Source: Candidatus Aalborgiella aggregata
GTDB taxonomy: Bacteria > Pseudomonadota > Gammaproteobacteria > Burkholderiales > Burkholderiaceae_C
NCBI GenBank assembly: GCA_016705065.1
Contig: JADIYY010000001.1
Coordinates: 1,054,001-1,118,000 of the forward strand
Length of the DNA stretch: 64,000 bases
Direction of reading: 5' to 3'
Each line of letters opens with the position of its first letter. Position 1 is the stretch's first letter. The notes beneath the pieces were generated by a model that was not told the origin of the DNA, ran no database searches, and saw nothing but the letters and a program-made list of their open reading frames with translations. This document shows, in pieces, positions 42,072 through 53,122 of this stretch. Position numbers and translations under genes: made by a program.

Positions 42072-42883
42072 GGTTGTGTTTGATTATTCAATTGTTTCAA
42101 GCGTTCTGGTGTTCCAACATCGACCCAAGTGCCAGTGTACAACTCAGCACTAACCTGCTGTGCTGAAATGGCTTTTCTAAGCACAGGTGCAAGTGCTGCT
42201 TTGATGCCTGTTGGGTTACCCTCGGCAATGTTGCAATAAGGCATAGAAAAAAGCGATTTACGATAGAGTGCAATGGTACTGAAAGTGAATTTTTGCCCAT
42301 TTGAACCGGACTCATTGAGAGCCAATCCATCATCACGCAAACCAAAATCCCCCTGTACATTGTGTTCTGGATTTGGCACTAACCAAATATGCGCCAATTT
42401 TTGACTTGTTTTAAATCTTTCAACAGATTCTTGTGAGAACAAGAAGTTAGGTGCGTAAACATCGCCGGCCAAGACCCAAAAAATATCACTTTCATTTGAG
42501 CTACATAACAAAGGCAATGCTCTGGCTATACCACCTGCAGTTTCCAAGGCACCACCAAAATCAATTGCTTCATGTGAGTACTGAAGAGTATAGGTGTGTG
42601 TTGTTTCTGACTTTTGCTCTGATTTTGATAGCATGTTAGGCAATAAATATGCTGAATAGATACCAAAAATATCAATAAATTGACCCCCAAAATGATCTTC
42701 TATCTGTTGCCCAAGCCAAGCTGTATTCACAACCAAATTCGTGAAACCCCCTGAACCCAAAGCGCGCATTGCCCACTGCATCATGGGAATACCATGAACC
42801 ATCAACATGGGCTTGGGATGTGTGTCTGTGAGTGGGCGTAATCTCTCACCTCTACCTGCAGCCAATATCAGTGCTTTGACCAT
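42068..42883 (-). CDS. murU: MurNAc-1-phosphate uridylyltransferase-like nucleotidyltransferase
   Basis: A 271-residue nucleotidyltransferase. The signature LILAAGRGERLRPLTDTHPK (residues 5-24) binds the nucleotide; GALETAGGIARALPLL and VLAGDVYAPN follow. The family forms UDP-MurNAc in peptidoglycan recycling; other sugar-1-phosphate activities are possible. Overlaps pepP by 4 bases. Confidence 0.8.
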   Translation of the reverse strand: MVKALILAAGRGERLRPLTDTHPKPMLMVHGIPMMQWAMRALGSGGFTNLVVNTAWLGQQIEDHFGGQFIDIFGIYSAYLLPNMLSKSEQKSETTHTYTLQYSHEAIDFGGALETAGGIARALPLLCSSNESDIFWVLAGDVYAPNFLFSQESVERFKTSQKLAHIWLVPNPEHNVQGDFGLRDDGLALNESGSNGQKFTFSTIALYRKSLFSMPYCNIAEGNPTGIKAALAPVLRKAISAQQVSAELYTGTWVDVGTPERLKQLNNQTQP

Positions 42884-43266
42884 AGCCCAGAACCAATTAA
42901 CGGTCGAAAATTTGCCATATAGAGTCGATTTAATTCTTATTTATAGTGAATAAATTCGACCAAATCATTGATTTGATTGAAGAAAAAATCAACACACATG
43001 TATTGTGGATAACTTTGTTGATAAGCCACTCCACTTTGCATAAAACCCGCATAAAACAAGGCTTTCTACAGTTTGTTCAAAAAATAAGCATCGCATTTTT
43101 TCTATATAAATCAACAAGTTAGAATGCTATTTGTTTTGTAGCAATTTAATTGCTCTTAGATCAAAAATAACGACAGGTATCGCATTTTTGTTGATAACTG
43201 TCAAATAAAAATCAAAAACCTTGCAATTTATGTTAGGAAACGACTACTGAAATTAGTTGTTAATTG
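42884..43266. other. 383-base AT-rich gap with DnaA-box-like sites
   Basis: No gene is seen. It contains one perfect DnaA box (TGTGGATAA, 43004-43012) and two variants with one change (TGTTGATAA at 43016-43024 and 43189-43197), all on the same strand, plus a decayed copy of the palindromic repeat at about 43098-43146. Promoters for murU or others may lie here. Confidence 0.45.
43098..43146 (+). repeat. Degenerate palindromic repeat, copy H
   Basis: The right half TTAGAATGCTATTTGTTTTGTAGCAATTT matches the right half of copy A (CTAAGGTGCTAT then TTTGTAGCAAAATT), including the hairpin. The left half is not recognisable. Confidence 0.4.
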
Positions 43267-44418
43267 CTATGCTCTCATCCGCTGTGATATGGAGTGCACA
43301 GCATCTACCAACACTGCTACATTTTCAGGAGGAGTATGTTGGCTGATCCCGTGTCCCAAATTGAAAATGTGGGTTGATCCCGTCGTCAATTTATCCATAT
43401 GCGGCTTGCCAAAACTATTTAACACTTTTTGTACTTCGTTTTGAATCACTTCTGGTGGTGCAAATAGTACATTTGGGTCTATGTTGCCTTGCAATGCTTT
43501 GCCACTCTTACCATTTTGATCATGGCCTATTTGTGTCCGTGCTTTGCTTAAATTCGCTGTCCAATCTAAGCCAATAACATCGCAGTCTAGAGGTCCCATT
43601 TCATCTAACCATAAAGCGCCACCTTTTGTGAAAACAATGCGTGGGATGATTACCCCGTCTTCTTTACCATTGTGTGTGCGTTTAAGCTGCGATAAAACGC
43701 GTTTGGTGTAGGTCAAACTGAACTCTTGGAAAGCGCCATCTGCCAACACGCCACCCCAGCTATCAAAGATCATGACAGCTTCTGCACCTGCTTCAATTTG
43801 CGTATTTAAATAGAGCGCAACGGCATCGGCATTCAATTCCAATATTCGATGCATCAAATCTGGGCGACTGTACATCATGGTTTTAACATGACGATAATCG
43901 TCTGAACCAGCGCCCTCAACCATATAACAAGCCAGAGTCCATGGGCTACCTGAAAAACCTATTAATGGCACGCTACCGCGACCATCTGCCTGCCTAAGTG
44001 CTTTACGTATTGACGACACAGCATCAAAAACATATTTCAGCTTGTTCATATCAGGTACGGCAAGCATCGCCACATCGGACTCATTTCGCACGCTTTGTGC
44101 AAATTTTGGTCCTTCTCCCAAGGCAAAACTTAATCCAAGTCCCATTGCATCTGGGATAGTCAAAATATCGCTGAACAATATGGCAGCATCGAGTTTGTAA
44201 CGCTCCAAGGGCTGCATCGTTACTTCCGTTGCGTAATCAGTATTGGTTGCCAAGCCCATGAAACTGCCCGCTTTAGCTCGAGTATCTCGGTATTCTGGCA
44301 AATAACGCCCTGCTTGCCGCATGAGCCAAACCGGGGTATGTATAGAAGCTTGCCGTGTGCAGGCTTGTAAAAAAGTGGGATTGACGAGGTGTTTAAAGTC
44401 GTGGATTATTTTGGTCAT
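43267..44418 (-). CDS. hemE: Uroporphyrinogen decarboxylase
   Basis: A 383-residue enzyme that decarboxylates uroporphyrinogen III to coproporphyrinogen III in heme synthesis. Conserved: VWLMRQAGRYLPEYR near residue 30, ILFSDILTIPDAMG, GFSGSPWTLACYM and a C-terminal NLGHGI. Slightly longer than average but complete. Confidence 0.95.
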   Translation of the reverse strand: MTKIIHDFKHLVNPTFLQACTRQASIHTPVWLMRQAGRYLPEYRDTRAKAGSFMGLATNTDYATEVTMQPLERYKLDAAILFSDILTIPDAMGLGLSFALGEGPKFAQSVRNESDVAMLAVPDMNKLKYVFDAVSSIRKALRQADGRGSVPLIGFSGSPWTLACYMVEGAGSDDYRHVKTMMYSRPDLMHRILELNADAVALYLNTQIEAGAEAVMIFDSWGGVLADGAFQEFSLTYTKRVLSQLKRTHNGKEDGVIIPRIVFTKGGALWLDEMGPLDCDVIGLDWTANLSKARTQIGHDQNGKSGKALQGNIDPNVLFAPPEVIQNEVQKVLNSFGKPHMDKLTTGSTHIFNLGHGISQHTPPENVAVLVDAVHSISQRMRA

Positions 44419-44503
44419 AAGCTATATTGTCGCAGGCTTAAGAATGTTTTTCGTCTGCTTCTCAATGCCAATGTTTCAATAAATTATATTCAGACTTTTT
44501 TCC

Positions 44504-44926
44504 TCAACTCAGATAAGATTTCAATCGTCGATGTTCAATTTTTAAGCAAAGATTTTCAATAACTTCGAGACCATTCATTTCACTTTTGATTCTGGCAACT
44601 TCATTCTCAATACCCAGTTGCATCCAAAGAACCTTTGCACCAATTGCAATGGCTGAATCTGCAATTGGAGGAATATCTACGCTGTTCCTAAAGCAATTAA
44701 CCATCTGAATCTGCTCACACTTTGCCGCATCTTCCAAACTGGCATACGCTTTCTCACCCAAAATCGCCGAATTTGAAGCTGCCGCATTAGGATTGATCGG
44801 GATAATCCGATACCCGTGTACTTGCATGTATTGAGCTACCCCATAGCTCGCACGATCAGGCTTCGGCGACAAACCTACGACAGCAATGGTTTTGCAAGAA
44901 TTCAGAATTTGAACAAAATCCACCAT
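44504..44926 (-). CDS. CoA-binding protein (YccU family)
   Basis: A 140-residue Rossmann-type CoA-binding domain: KTIAVVGLSPKPDRASYGVAQYM near the N-terminus and KVLWMQLGIEN later. Function in the cell is unknown. It follows the chpA-like gene by 15 bases. Confidence 0.9.
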   Translation of the reverse strand: MVDFVQILNSCKTIAVVGLSPKPDRASYGVAQYMQVHGYRIIPINPNAAASNSAILGEKAYASLEDAAKCEQIQMVNCFRNSVDIPPIADSAIAIGAKVLWMQLGIENEVARIKSEMNGLEVIENLCLKIEHRRLKSYLS

Positions 44927-44941
44927 ATGAGCCGCGTTGAC

Positions 44942-47900
44942 TTAAACCTTGACAGCGGATAAGGATTGATTCGTGTATTTGCGCAATATAGTTAACAATC
45001 CGTCTTCGGAATAGGGTTTCCCTAAATACTCATTTGCACCAAGTGACATTGCTAACTCCCTGTGCTTGTCTGCTATTCGCGATGTGATCATCACAATCGG
45101 TATATGCTTCAAGCGAGTGTCAGATCTAATATTGCGAACTAAATCAAAACCGTCCATGTGCGGCATTTCAATATCAGAGAGCACGATCGATGGTATCTCG
45201 CCAGCTAGTTTCTCAATGGCGTTCAAGCCATCCACTGCCAACACAACGCGGAAACCTTCGCGTTGTAATAGTCGCTGCATAATCCGGCGCACAGTAATCG
45301 AGTCATCTACAACCAATACCAATGGCGTGTCTTGAACTTCGTGACCAGAAGAAGATATTGTTACCTTTTGGTCAAACTCATCCGCATACTTCTTGTCGGA
45401 TCCCGTAACAACTAACTGTCTTGCATCTTCACCATATACAGCTGCCAATGCTACTGGGTTATAAATCAAAGCAACAGCGCCAGATACCAAAATTGCCATG
45501 CCAGCTAGACCTGGCAAACGAGCAAGCTGTGATCCCAAACTTTTCACAACAACCTCTTTGTTGCCGAAGACTTCATCGACATGCAAGGCGACGCGCTGTC
45601 CTGCGCTCCTGAAAATGATAATTGATTTTGTTTTTTGTGAGTATTCTTCACTGCTAACAGATGATTGCAACAATGCCCCCGCCCAATAGAACGGCAAATT
45701 GTCTTCTTTCTCTCCCCAGTATCCCAGCTGGTATGCCTCACTGACATCGCTATTTGGAGCAAGGCGAACAATTTCCACCAAGTGTGCAGGAACACCAAAT
45801 GACAAATTGCCGGCACGCAACATCACCACTTGAGTAACGGCCGTTGTCAATGGCAATACCAATTTGAAAGTTGTACCTTTTTGCGGTTGACTATTTACCT
45901 CGATGCGACCACCCAAAGCCACAACTTCAGATTGGACAACATCCAATCCAATACCCCGACCTGCTAATTCAGATACATTAGTTGCCGTCGACAAGCCAGG
46001 TGTGAATATTAAATTTGTGATTTGTGCATTTGATATCGAACTGTCTTTAGAAATCAGATTTTGAGAAATCGCTTTTTCACGAATTTTTTCGTAATCTAAA
46101 CCAAACCCATCATCACTGAACTCGATAACAACATCATTACCATCTTGCTGCAATTTGATTTCAATCGCACCAATTATATTTTTTTCCGATTTAGACCGTA
46201 AATCCGTTGGTTCAATCCCGTGCGCTACACAGTTGCGTAACAAATGCTCAAAAGCTGGCGTCATGCGCTCTAGAACACCCCGATCAAGTTCTATAACTCC
46301 ACCCACAATATCAAGCTTGATCTGCTTATTTGTTTCTTTTGATGCTTGTCTTACAACTCGGTAAAGTCGATCAGAAATACTTTCGAATTCTTCCATTCGA
46401 GTACGCAGCAGATCTCTTTGTAAATCACGTGTCTGCCTAGCTTGAGCAATTAAATCATCCTCCGTCAACTCTACTGTTCTTTGTAGACTGCGCTGAACAG
46501 TGGCTACGTCATTCACTGACTCTGCCATCATCCGAGTCAATTCCTGTACTCGTGTAAAGCGGTCAAATTCAAGTGGATCAAAGCGCTTATCGGAGTCTTT
46601 GACTTGTTCCATTCGCGATTGCATTTGTGTTTCGGATTGCAATTCAATATCTCTAAGCTGTGTTCGCAATTTATCCAAATTACCCGTTAAATCGCCCAAA
46701 GAACCCCGTAATGAACCCAATTCGGATTCAATTCGTGAACGCGACAAGATGACTTCACCCGCTTGATTTACCAATCGATCAAGCAATCGAGCTTTAACGC
46801 GAATCGAATTACCGCTGTCTTTCCTGTCCGTATTGAGAATAGTCATCGCAGGCGATGCGACTTGGCGTTGGACTGACAATGCTTCGGGTACTATTTCATA
46901 TTGAGTGGTTGAATTAATTTCCCGCGATAAATCAGAACTTGCAGAAAGTTTTTTTGCATCGGGAGTCTGGTTTAGATTTTCTTGCTTATCCAACCCTTCG
47001 ACCTCAGCACGCTGATACAGATCATCAAAAGCCATTTGCAGTCCATCAATACGAGGTTGCAATGTTTCAATTTCTTTTGATTGAAGATTCTCTATTCCAA
47101 GTTCTTCGACTGCAGATTCCATGCGGTGTGAGAGTTCCCCCAAACGCATGGCACCAGCCAATCTGGCGCTGCCTTTGAGTGTATGCAGGGTCCTTAATAT
47201 CTCAGATCGGGCACTCAAGTTCTCAGGATGATTAATCCATTGCCGTAATGCACCACCAAGACGCGGCAATAATTCAGCTACTTCCTCATGGAATACGGAC
47301 AAAAGATCAAGATCAAGCACATCTTTAACTTCAAAATCCTCATCAGAAGTTTGGTATGAAGTTGAACGCTGCGGATTAGCAGTTGACAATAAATTAAGTG
47401 CTTGGGTATTTCTCAGGTTTTCAATTTGAACATTCTCTCCAACAACCGACTTAACTAGATTTAGATTTATGTTCTGTGTTTCGCTTACAACTTCTTTAAC
47501 CTCTTCTTTAACCTCTTCTTCTATCTTATCAATCGATAATGGCGATATTTTTGCATCTAATGAAATAGTTTTATCTTCAGTTATAGGCGCTACATCGTTC
47601 GAAACAGATCTAACCAACTCAGCTCCTAGGCTATCTAATTTTTTCAATAGGTAAGGGTCAGGATTTTTAAGAAATCCTGCAGCAAATTGGTGCAGCAGAC
47701 GGTGACACTCTTCTGCAGCATCGTTAAATAACACTGCTATTTCAGATGTTCTATTGCGCTGATGCCTTGTTCGCTCCATGGCCAGCTCTAAAGATTTTGC
47801 TAGGTCAGAGAGAGCTGTAAATCCTACGGTGGCGGAACTTCCAGCAAGTGCGTGCGATAGACCAATCGTGTCATAGTGAATTGCTTTACCAAAGTCCAAT

Positions 47901-50662
47901 GACCATTCATTCAACTCTGCAACTAGTCGTCGCACCCATTCGTCTGCCTCGTTGAGGTAAACGTTGTACAAAGGTATGCTAATTTTCAACTCATCAATAA
48001 CTTTGTATTGTTCTTCGCTCTCTATTGTTGACAGATCACTTGCCGTTTCTTCCAACATTTGTTCCACAACTTTAGAAAGCGATACTTTGTCAGTGCTTGT
48101 ATCCACACTTGACGTTGAAGTAGAATCTATAGTTCCAGCAATATTCAATTCATTATTTTTGAATCCTATTAATTCAGGAGTTTCAATCACATCAGGTAAT
48201 AGCACCTTGGCTTCAGGCTCAATCGGTTTCTCCTCGCTAATGTGAAGCTCATCAATATGCACTGGAACCTTAACTTCTTCTGAAGTAATGTCGATGCTTT
48301 TTGTAATTGAATAAGCTATAAGACCATTCAGGCTTAAGCGATTTTCAAATAACATAGCGTCAGCTGCTTTTCGAAATACACTGACATTGTGCTGGACTTC
48401 GCGATTTTGGATTAAGTCATCCACCCATTCCCGGAATGATAAAAGTGCAGAACCGGACAAATTACAAATTTTTGAATCGAATGGAGCTAAATCGGATAAC
48501 CTGGCATTTAAAAGTTGTTCTAATGACCAAGCTGCCTCCCCAAAATCCATCAAACCTACCATACGCGCACTTCCTTTTAACGTATGGAACGCACGTCGCA
48601 AAATCGCTTGCGACCCTCCCTCATTAGGGTTAGTAGCTAAATTTTCAAGAGTTTTCAAGCCATTTGATATAACATCAAGCGCTTCTTCGTAAAATATATT
48701 TTTTAATTCGTGATCGTCTTCTAATGTCGATTCGAAATTTTGTGTATTTAAGAAACTGGTTTTGCTCCAATCTTCTTTAGCAATTTGGTTGTTTTCATCT
48801 AAAGAAGAAACTTTTAAAACGCTTTCGGCATTATTTGTCAACTCCGCTGTAGCGGAGGTCATTGTTCCCGCAACAATCTCAGTTTTTGCACGCCCCATTA
48901 ATGGATTCAGATCACCAGTTTCTGGATTAAATATAAATAGATTTTTAACAATGCTTGGCTGATAGTTCAACATATCAATTAAGAACCCCAACGCACCTAA
49001 GTTGTTACCAAATTTATCAATCTCACCGCTATCTCGAGCTTTATCAAAGTCAAAGCTGGGTTCTAAGAATTCATCAACTTTTTCTTTCATGACCTGAACA
49101 GCTTTGGTAGCAGGATCCAAACCAAGAATGGAGAAAATTCCACGCATTTGTGAGAGCTGATTGGGTACTTGGCGCAGACATGATTGATCAATTGGAGATC
49201 TGAAATATTGGTCAATGGATTTTTCAACATCCGATAAACATGTACGCAATTCGCCAACAATACTTCCCATCGATTCGCGATCGCTGACTTTGCGATAAAG
49301 CTCTTCAATCCAAGGCTCAACAATTTTAGATTTCTGTCCTAAACGAACACTCTCCAATCTGTCTGCCAAAGCCATTGCCTTAACCTGCATCTCGGCATCC
49401 GTAGTTCCCCATTCACCAAACACAGCTTCCAAGTACAGAATAGCAGTAGCTAGCTCCAAAGCCAACTCTGCTTTTGGCTGCACTTTCTCATTCGCAACAC
49501 TGGCAACTGTGTTGGAGATCTCATTTGCTAAAGGTAAGCTAGAGGGGTACAAATTCAGGAGCGAATCCGTCACCAACTTAAATTGCTCTACAGTAGAACG
49601 TATTTTTTGTAAATCGCCGCCAGATAATGCTGTCCACAATTCTTTTGCAACCACAATTCTCTTACGCGCTTGAGCCAAAATTGCAGGATCAAAATGACCA
49701 TATCTATTAATTTTGTAATTAATTGATTCATCATTTTTTAGTCCCCATACCTGCTTGATAATGGAAAGCAAAGGCGTACCAGCGTCATCTGACTCATCAA
49801 TAATGGCTTGCTCGCAAAAAAACAAGAGATGAAGCATGAACTTATCGGAAAAGAGCCATTCACCATGCGACATGCTGTTGTAGTGAACAACAATACCGGA
49901 TGCAATTCGCTTCACATTCAAATCAACTTCTAATTTATCTTTAGCTATTGCTTCAAAAAAACCTGCGCATAGCTTCCAAAAAGTTCGTGCTTTGAGTTGC
50001 GTTTGTGTTTCTGAAAGTCCTAGGCACAATTGACATAATGAAGTGGCGGCATCTTTACTTGATGTCTGCATGAATGCGAGTAAATAGCGATCCAGTTCAA
50101 TTCTAGTTTCATCGCTGAAGTTATATTTCTGAATTGCATCAACTAACGTTGGTTCGAGCCAATCAAAGATTTTCCGTTCCCACAGATCGGTTGGGTGAAC
50201 ACGCTCTGCACTTGATAGCGATTTAATATCTGCGTACGTACCAAATAACGATAAAGATGAATACGCTTTACCAGCTAATATGTATTCCAGATATTCAATG
50301 ACAGTAAAACTGGCTCGTTCCAAAAGCTTGACCGATGACTCATCACAAAATTGGGGTTTAGAAATGTAACGCTGCACAGCACCATCCATAGCGTCAACCA
50401 GCAACTTTATTTCATTGATACCCACAACATCAAAAACACCTGAAATTTGATGCAGATTCTGTTTTGCAACCCTGAGGTGCACTGTGTTTTCCGCTGCCAA
50501 AACGGCGCCTTTAGACCGCAGAGCCTCTTCCAAATATCGCTTCAATGATTTGATAGAGACATCCAGAGACTTACATACCTCTTCAAATACCCACGTCAAC
50601 GAACCTTTATCGACTACCGCTGGCAGTGCGTTTTCACTTTTTTGATTCGTTATGGCTTGCAT
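44942..50662 (-). CDS. chpA: ChpA/PilL-type hybrid chemotaxis kinase for type IV pili
   Basis: A 1906-residue CheA-type kinase. Three recognisable Hpt domains: FHTLKGSARMVG (near residue 695), LSHALAGSSATVG (near 940, degenerate, no standard TLKGS) and LHTLKGSARLAG (near 1165). The kinase core has LLRNCVAHGIEP (about 1480) and AGRGIGLDVV (about 1565). A CheW-like domain lies around 1620-1750 and a receiver domain with SDIEMPHMDGFD at about 1827-1838. It controls twitching through PilG and PilH. Last of the pilGHIJ-chpA unit. Confidence 0.92.
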   Translation of the reverse strand: MQAITNQKSENALPAVVDKGSLTWVFEEVCKSLDVSIKSLKRYLEEALRSKGAVLAAENTVHLRVAKQNLHQISGVFDVVGINEIKLLVDAMDGAVQRYISKPQFCDESSVKLLERASFTVIEYLEYILAGKAYSSLSLFGTYADIKSLSSAERVHPTDLWERKIFDWLEPTLVDAIQKYNFSDETRIELDRYLLAFMQTSSKDAATSLCQLCLGLSETQTQLKARTFWKLCAGFFEAIAKDKLEVDLNVKRIASGIVVHYNSMSHGEWLFSDKFMLHLLFFCEQAIIDESDDAGTPLLSIIKQVWGLKNDESINYKINRYGHFDPAILAQARKRIVVAKELWTALSGGDLQKIRSTVEQFKLVTDSLLNLYPSSLPLANEISNTVASVANEKVQPKAELALELATAILYLEAVFGEWGTTDAEMQVKAMALADRLESVRLGQKSKIVEPWIEELYRKVSDRESMGSIVGELRTCLSDVEKSIDQYFRSPIDQSCLRQVPNQLSQMRGIFSILGLDPATKAVQVMKEKVDEFLEPSFDFDKARDSGEIDKFGNNLGALGFLIDMLNYQPSIVKNLFIFNPETGDLNPLMGRAKTEIVAGTMTSATAELTNNAESVLKVSSLDENNQIAKEDWSKTSFLNTQNFESTLEDDHELKNIFYEEALDVISNGLKTLENLATNPNEGGSQAILRRAFHTLKGSARMVGLMDFGEAAWSLEQLLNARLSDLAPFDSKICNLSGSALLSFREWVDDLIQNREVQHNVSVFRKAADAMLFENRLSLNGLIAYSITKSIDITSEEVKVPVHIDELHISEEKPIEPEAKVLLPDVIETPELIGFKNNELNIAGTIDSTSTSSVDTSTDKVSLSKVVEQMLEETASDLSTIESEEQYKVIDELKISIPLYNVYLNEADEWVRRLVAELNEWSLDFGKAIHYDTIGLSHALAGSSATVGFTALSDLAKSLELAMERTRHQRNRTSEIAVLFNDAAEECHRLLHQFAAGFLKNPDPYLLKKLDSLGAELVRSVSNDVAPITEDKTISLDAKISPLSIDKIEEEVKEEVKEVVSETQNINLNLVKSVVGENVQIENLRNTQALNLLSTANPQRSTSYQTSDEDFEVKDVLDLDLLSVFHEEVAELLPRLGGALRQWINHPENLSARSEILRTLHTLKGSARLAGAMRLGELSHRMESAVEELGIENLQSKEIETLQPRIDGLQMAFDDLYQRAEVEGLDKQENLNQTPDAKKLSASSDLSREINSTTQYEIVPEALSVQRQVASPAMTILNTDRKDSGNSIRVKARLLDRLVNQAGEVILSRSRIESELGSLRGSLGDLTGNLDKLRTQLRDIELQSETQMQSRMEQVKDSDKRFDPLEFDRFTRVQELTRMMAESVNDVATVQRSLQRTVELTEDDLIAQARQTRDLQRDLLRTRMEEFESISDRLYRVVRQASKETNKQIKLDIVGGVIELDRGVLERMTPAFEHLLRNCVAHGIEPTDLRSKSEKNIIGAIEIKLQQDGNDVVIEFSDDGFGLDYEKIREKAISQNLISKDSSISNAQITNLIFTPGLSTATNVSELAGRGIGLDVVQSEVVALGGRIEVNSQPQKGTTFKLVLPLTTAVTQVVMLRAGNLSFGVPAHLVEIVRLAPNSDVSEAYQLGYWGEKEDNLPFYWAGALLQSSVSSEEYSQKTKSIIIFRSAGQRVALHVDEVFGNKEVVVKSLGSQLARLPGLAGMAILVSGAVALIYNPVALAAVYGEDARQLVVTGSDKKYADEFDQKVTISSSGHEVQDTPLVLVVDDSITVRRIMQRLLQREGFRVVLAVDGLNAIEKLAGEIPSIVLSDIEMPHMDGFDLVRNIRSDTRLKHIPIVMITSRIADKHRELAMSLGANEYLGKPYSEDGLLTILRKYTNQSLSAVKV

Positions 50663-50725
50663 AAAATGAGTTGTTCGACTATCAAATTTAAAACAATTTC
50701 GCGATGAATAGAACTATATCTATGA

Positions 50726-53077
50726 CTAGGCGATTTTGAACCGTGCGACAGACTCACGTAAATCTGTTGCCATTTTTGAAAGTTCGCGTACTTGTTGCGC
50801 GGTGGCTCTTGTTCCCTCGCCAGTTTGCTCAGTCACCGCAAAAATATGCTGCATGTTATTCGCAACAATATTAGCTGATGCAGCTTCGTCTGAAGTTGAT
50901 TTAGAAATTTGTTCAATCAACTGTGTCAAGTTTCGAGAAACTTTGTCAATTTCAGTCAAGGCAGTACCTGCAGTGTCTGACAACTTTGCCCCCGCAACCA
51001 CGCCTTGAGTTGACCGTTCCATAGCAGCTACAGCATCTTGCGTATCAGTTTGAATGGCTTTCACCAATGCTGCAATTTGTCGTGTCGCGTCTGCAGATCG
51101 CTCAGCTAAGCGCTGAACCTCCTCAGCAACAACCGAGAACCCTCTACCAGCTTCACCCGCAGATGCAGCCTGGATGGTTGCATTCAAGGCTAACACGTTG
51201 GTTTGCTCCGTAATGTCGGAAATCAGTTCGGTAATTTCACCAATCTCTTGCGAAGACTCACCCAGTCGCTTAATTCGTTTCGATGTCTCTTGAATTTGAT
51301 CACGAATAAAGTTCATACCACCAATGGCATTTTGTACGGCAGTTAAACCTGATTCGGCGGCCGTCATCGACTGTTTCGCAACCTGTGCGGAATCTTGCGC
51401 TTGTAAAGACACTTTATTAATACGTTCTGCCATCTCCAGCACCAACTTACCTGTCGCATTGATTTCGCGCAATTGCTCTGTTGATGCAGCCAACAATTCA
51501 GTTGAAGTGTTTTCCACTTGTGTTGTTGTTTGTGCCACACGTCCCGCCGTGTTTTGAACGTTGCCCACCAACAAACGCAACTCTTCAACGGTGTAATTCA
51601 CAGAATCGGCAATAGCTCCTGTAATATCTTCAGTTACAGTTGTCTCTTGAGTTAAGTCACCCTCAGCCACAGCTTGCAACTCATTCATTAAACGCAAAAT
51701 TGCGGCTTGATTGCCATCATTAACGCGTTTCGCTTGTTGCTGATCTTGTTCCGCTAGCAATTTTTGATTTTGTGCAATAACTTGTTGACGTTTACTTTCT
51801 TGTAATTGCACATACGCCAAGCCTGCAGCACACAACAATGTAAACAATGTGGACAAAATCAAAGCAATCAATGTGCCGGTCCCCAAACCCGTTTTACCTG
51901 AAAGTTTTGTTTGCAATCCTTCTAGCTGAACACGAAGGGGTTCGCTATCAGCAATAATAGAAGACTGCGCTTCACGTGCTGACACGATGCCTTGCAAATT
52001 ACCCAAAATTGCACCAGCTTGAAGTTTGGTTTGGTCATATAGTTTCAGCAGTGCGTCTAACCGTTCTTTTGTTTGTGGATCTTTTGTCCCAACCAAACGC
52101 AATTCAGAACTGCCCGACTGCAAACCCTGTGCAATTTCTTTAAATGAATTCAAGTCTTTTCCCAGTAAGAAAACGGCTTCAGGGCTTACACCCTCCATTG
52201 TCAAGAATTCATTAGCAGATTTACCGATACGTTGAGTCAACATCACCAATTGTCCTGCAGCGGAAATTTCAGTCGGTGCGGCATTTTGTTGCAACTTCAG
52301 TGAAGAAACCGTTTCCGCAATTTCTAGCAAATCTGCAGACTGCCGATTGATATTTCGCAGCGCAGATCCAACCTCTGTCAAAACTTTTTGCTGTTGCAGT
52401 ACAGTTCTTGCATTTTTCTCAGCACGATCCACCATTGGGCTGATTTTCTCTAAATCCTCTTGCATATCGGTAGATACTGCGCTTAGATTCATCGCATCAT
52501 CACCATTTTTTAAACCCAAAATTGTCTTAGCCAAAACATCCGCACTTTCTTTCACATCCGGAAAAGCTTGTGGACTGCCAACCAACGCCTGAGAAACCGA
52601 TTTCGCTAAGCGTTGCGATTGCATTAAAGTTTGACCTGTACCTGACAACTGCTGCGAGACTTTATCCGCTTGCGTCAAAGCGTAAAAACCAATCAGAGCC
52701 CAAACCAATAAAGCTAAACCCAGCAGAGCAGCCAATATCCGTTGATGTTCAGTAACCGAACGTTTACCTAAAACCGGAATATCCAGCATTCCCTCTGGCG
52801 TTTGGATATCTCCCGTTTTAGTTTCCCCTGCACTTGCTGTACGATCCAAATTTTGATCCAGAGTAGGCAAAGTTTCATCCGAGGTTGTGGCAGCTAATGG
52901 CGTGCTCTCCATCACATTTTGCACTTTGTTGGCATACGAATCCTGATCTTTCACTACTTGACCATCAGGCTGACTTTCAACTTCATTTGATAAATCGACA
53001 ACTTGTCGTTCACCATCGAGGATAGCTTGTGAAGGCTTGGTTGAAAATAACTTTTTGAATAGAGATTGTTCGGACAT
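50726..53077 (-). CDS. pilJ: PilJ, methyl-accepting chemotaxis protein of the Pil-Chp system
   Basis: A 783-residue receptor with two membrane helices (ILAALLGLALLVWALIGFYA, residues 114-133, and IALILSTLFTLLCAAGLAYV near 400), a type IV pili methyl-accepting sensor region between them, and a signalling domain with the hairpin tip ERSADATRQIAALVK. The long cytosolic N-terminus of about 110 residues is acidic and probably disordered. Confidence 0.93.
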   Translation of the reverse strand: MSEQSLFKKLFSTKPSQAILDGERQVVDLSNEVESQPDGQVVKDQDSYANKVQNVMESTPLAATTSDETLPTLDQNLDRTASAGETKTGDIQTPEGMLDIPVLGKRSVTEHQRILAALLGLALLVWALIGFYALTQADKVSQQLSGTGQTLMQSQRLAKSVSQALVGSPQAFPDVKESADVLAKTILGLKNGDDAMNLSAVSTDMQEDLEKISPMVDRAEKNARTVLQQQKVLTEVGSALRNINRQSADLLEIAETVSSLKLQQNAAPTEISAAGQLVMLTQRIGKSANEFLTMEGVSPEAVFLLGKDLNSFKEIAQGLQSGSSELRLVGTKDPQTKERLDALLKLYDQTKLQAGAILGNLQGIVSAREAQSSIIADSEPLRVQLEGLQTKLSGKTGLGTGTLIALILSTLFTLLCAAGLAYVQLQESKRQQVIAQNQKLLAEQDQQQAKRVNDGNQAAILRLMNELQAVAEGDLTQETTVTEDITGAIADSVNYTVEELRLLVGNVQNTAGRVAQTTTQVENTSTELLAASTEQLREINATGKLVLEMAERINKVSLQAQDSAQVAKQSMTAAESGLTAVQNAIGGMNFIRDQIQETSKRIKRLGESSQEIGEITELISDITEQTNVLALNATIQAASAGEAGRGFSVVAEEVQRLAERSADATRQIAALVKAIQTDTQDAVAAMERSTQGVVAGAKLSDTAGTALTEIDKVSRNLTQLIEQISKSTSDEAASANIVANNMQHIFAVTEQTGEGTRATAQQVRELSKMATDLRESVARFKIA

Positions 53078-53122
53078 AAAGAGCCTTTTAATTATCGAAT
53101 AGCATTAATACAAAACTGCGTT

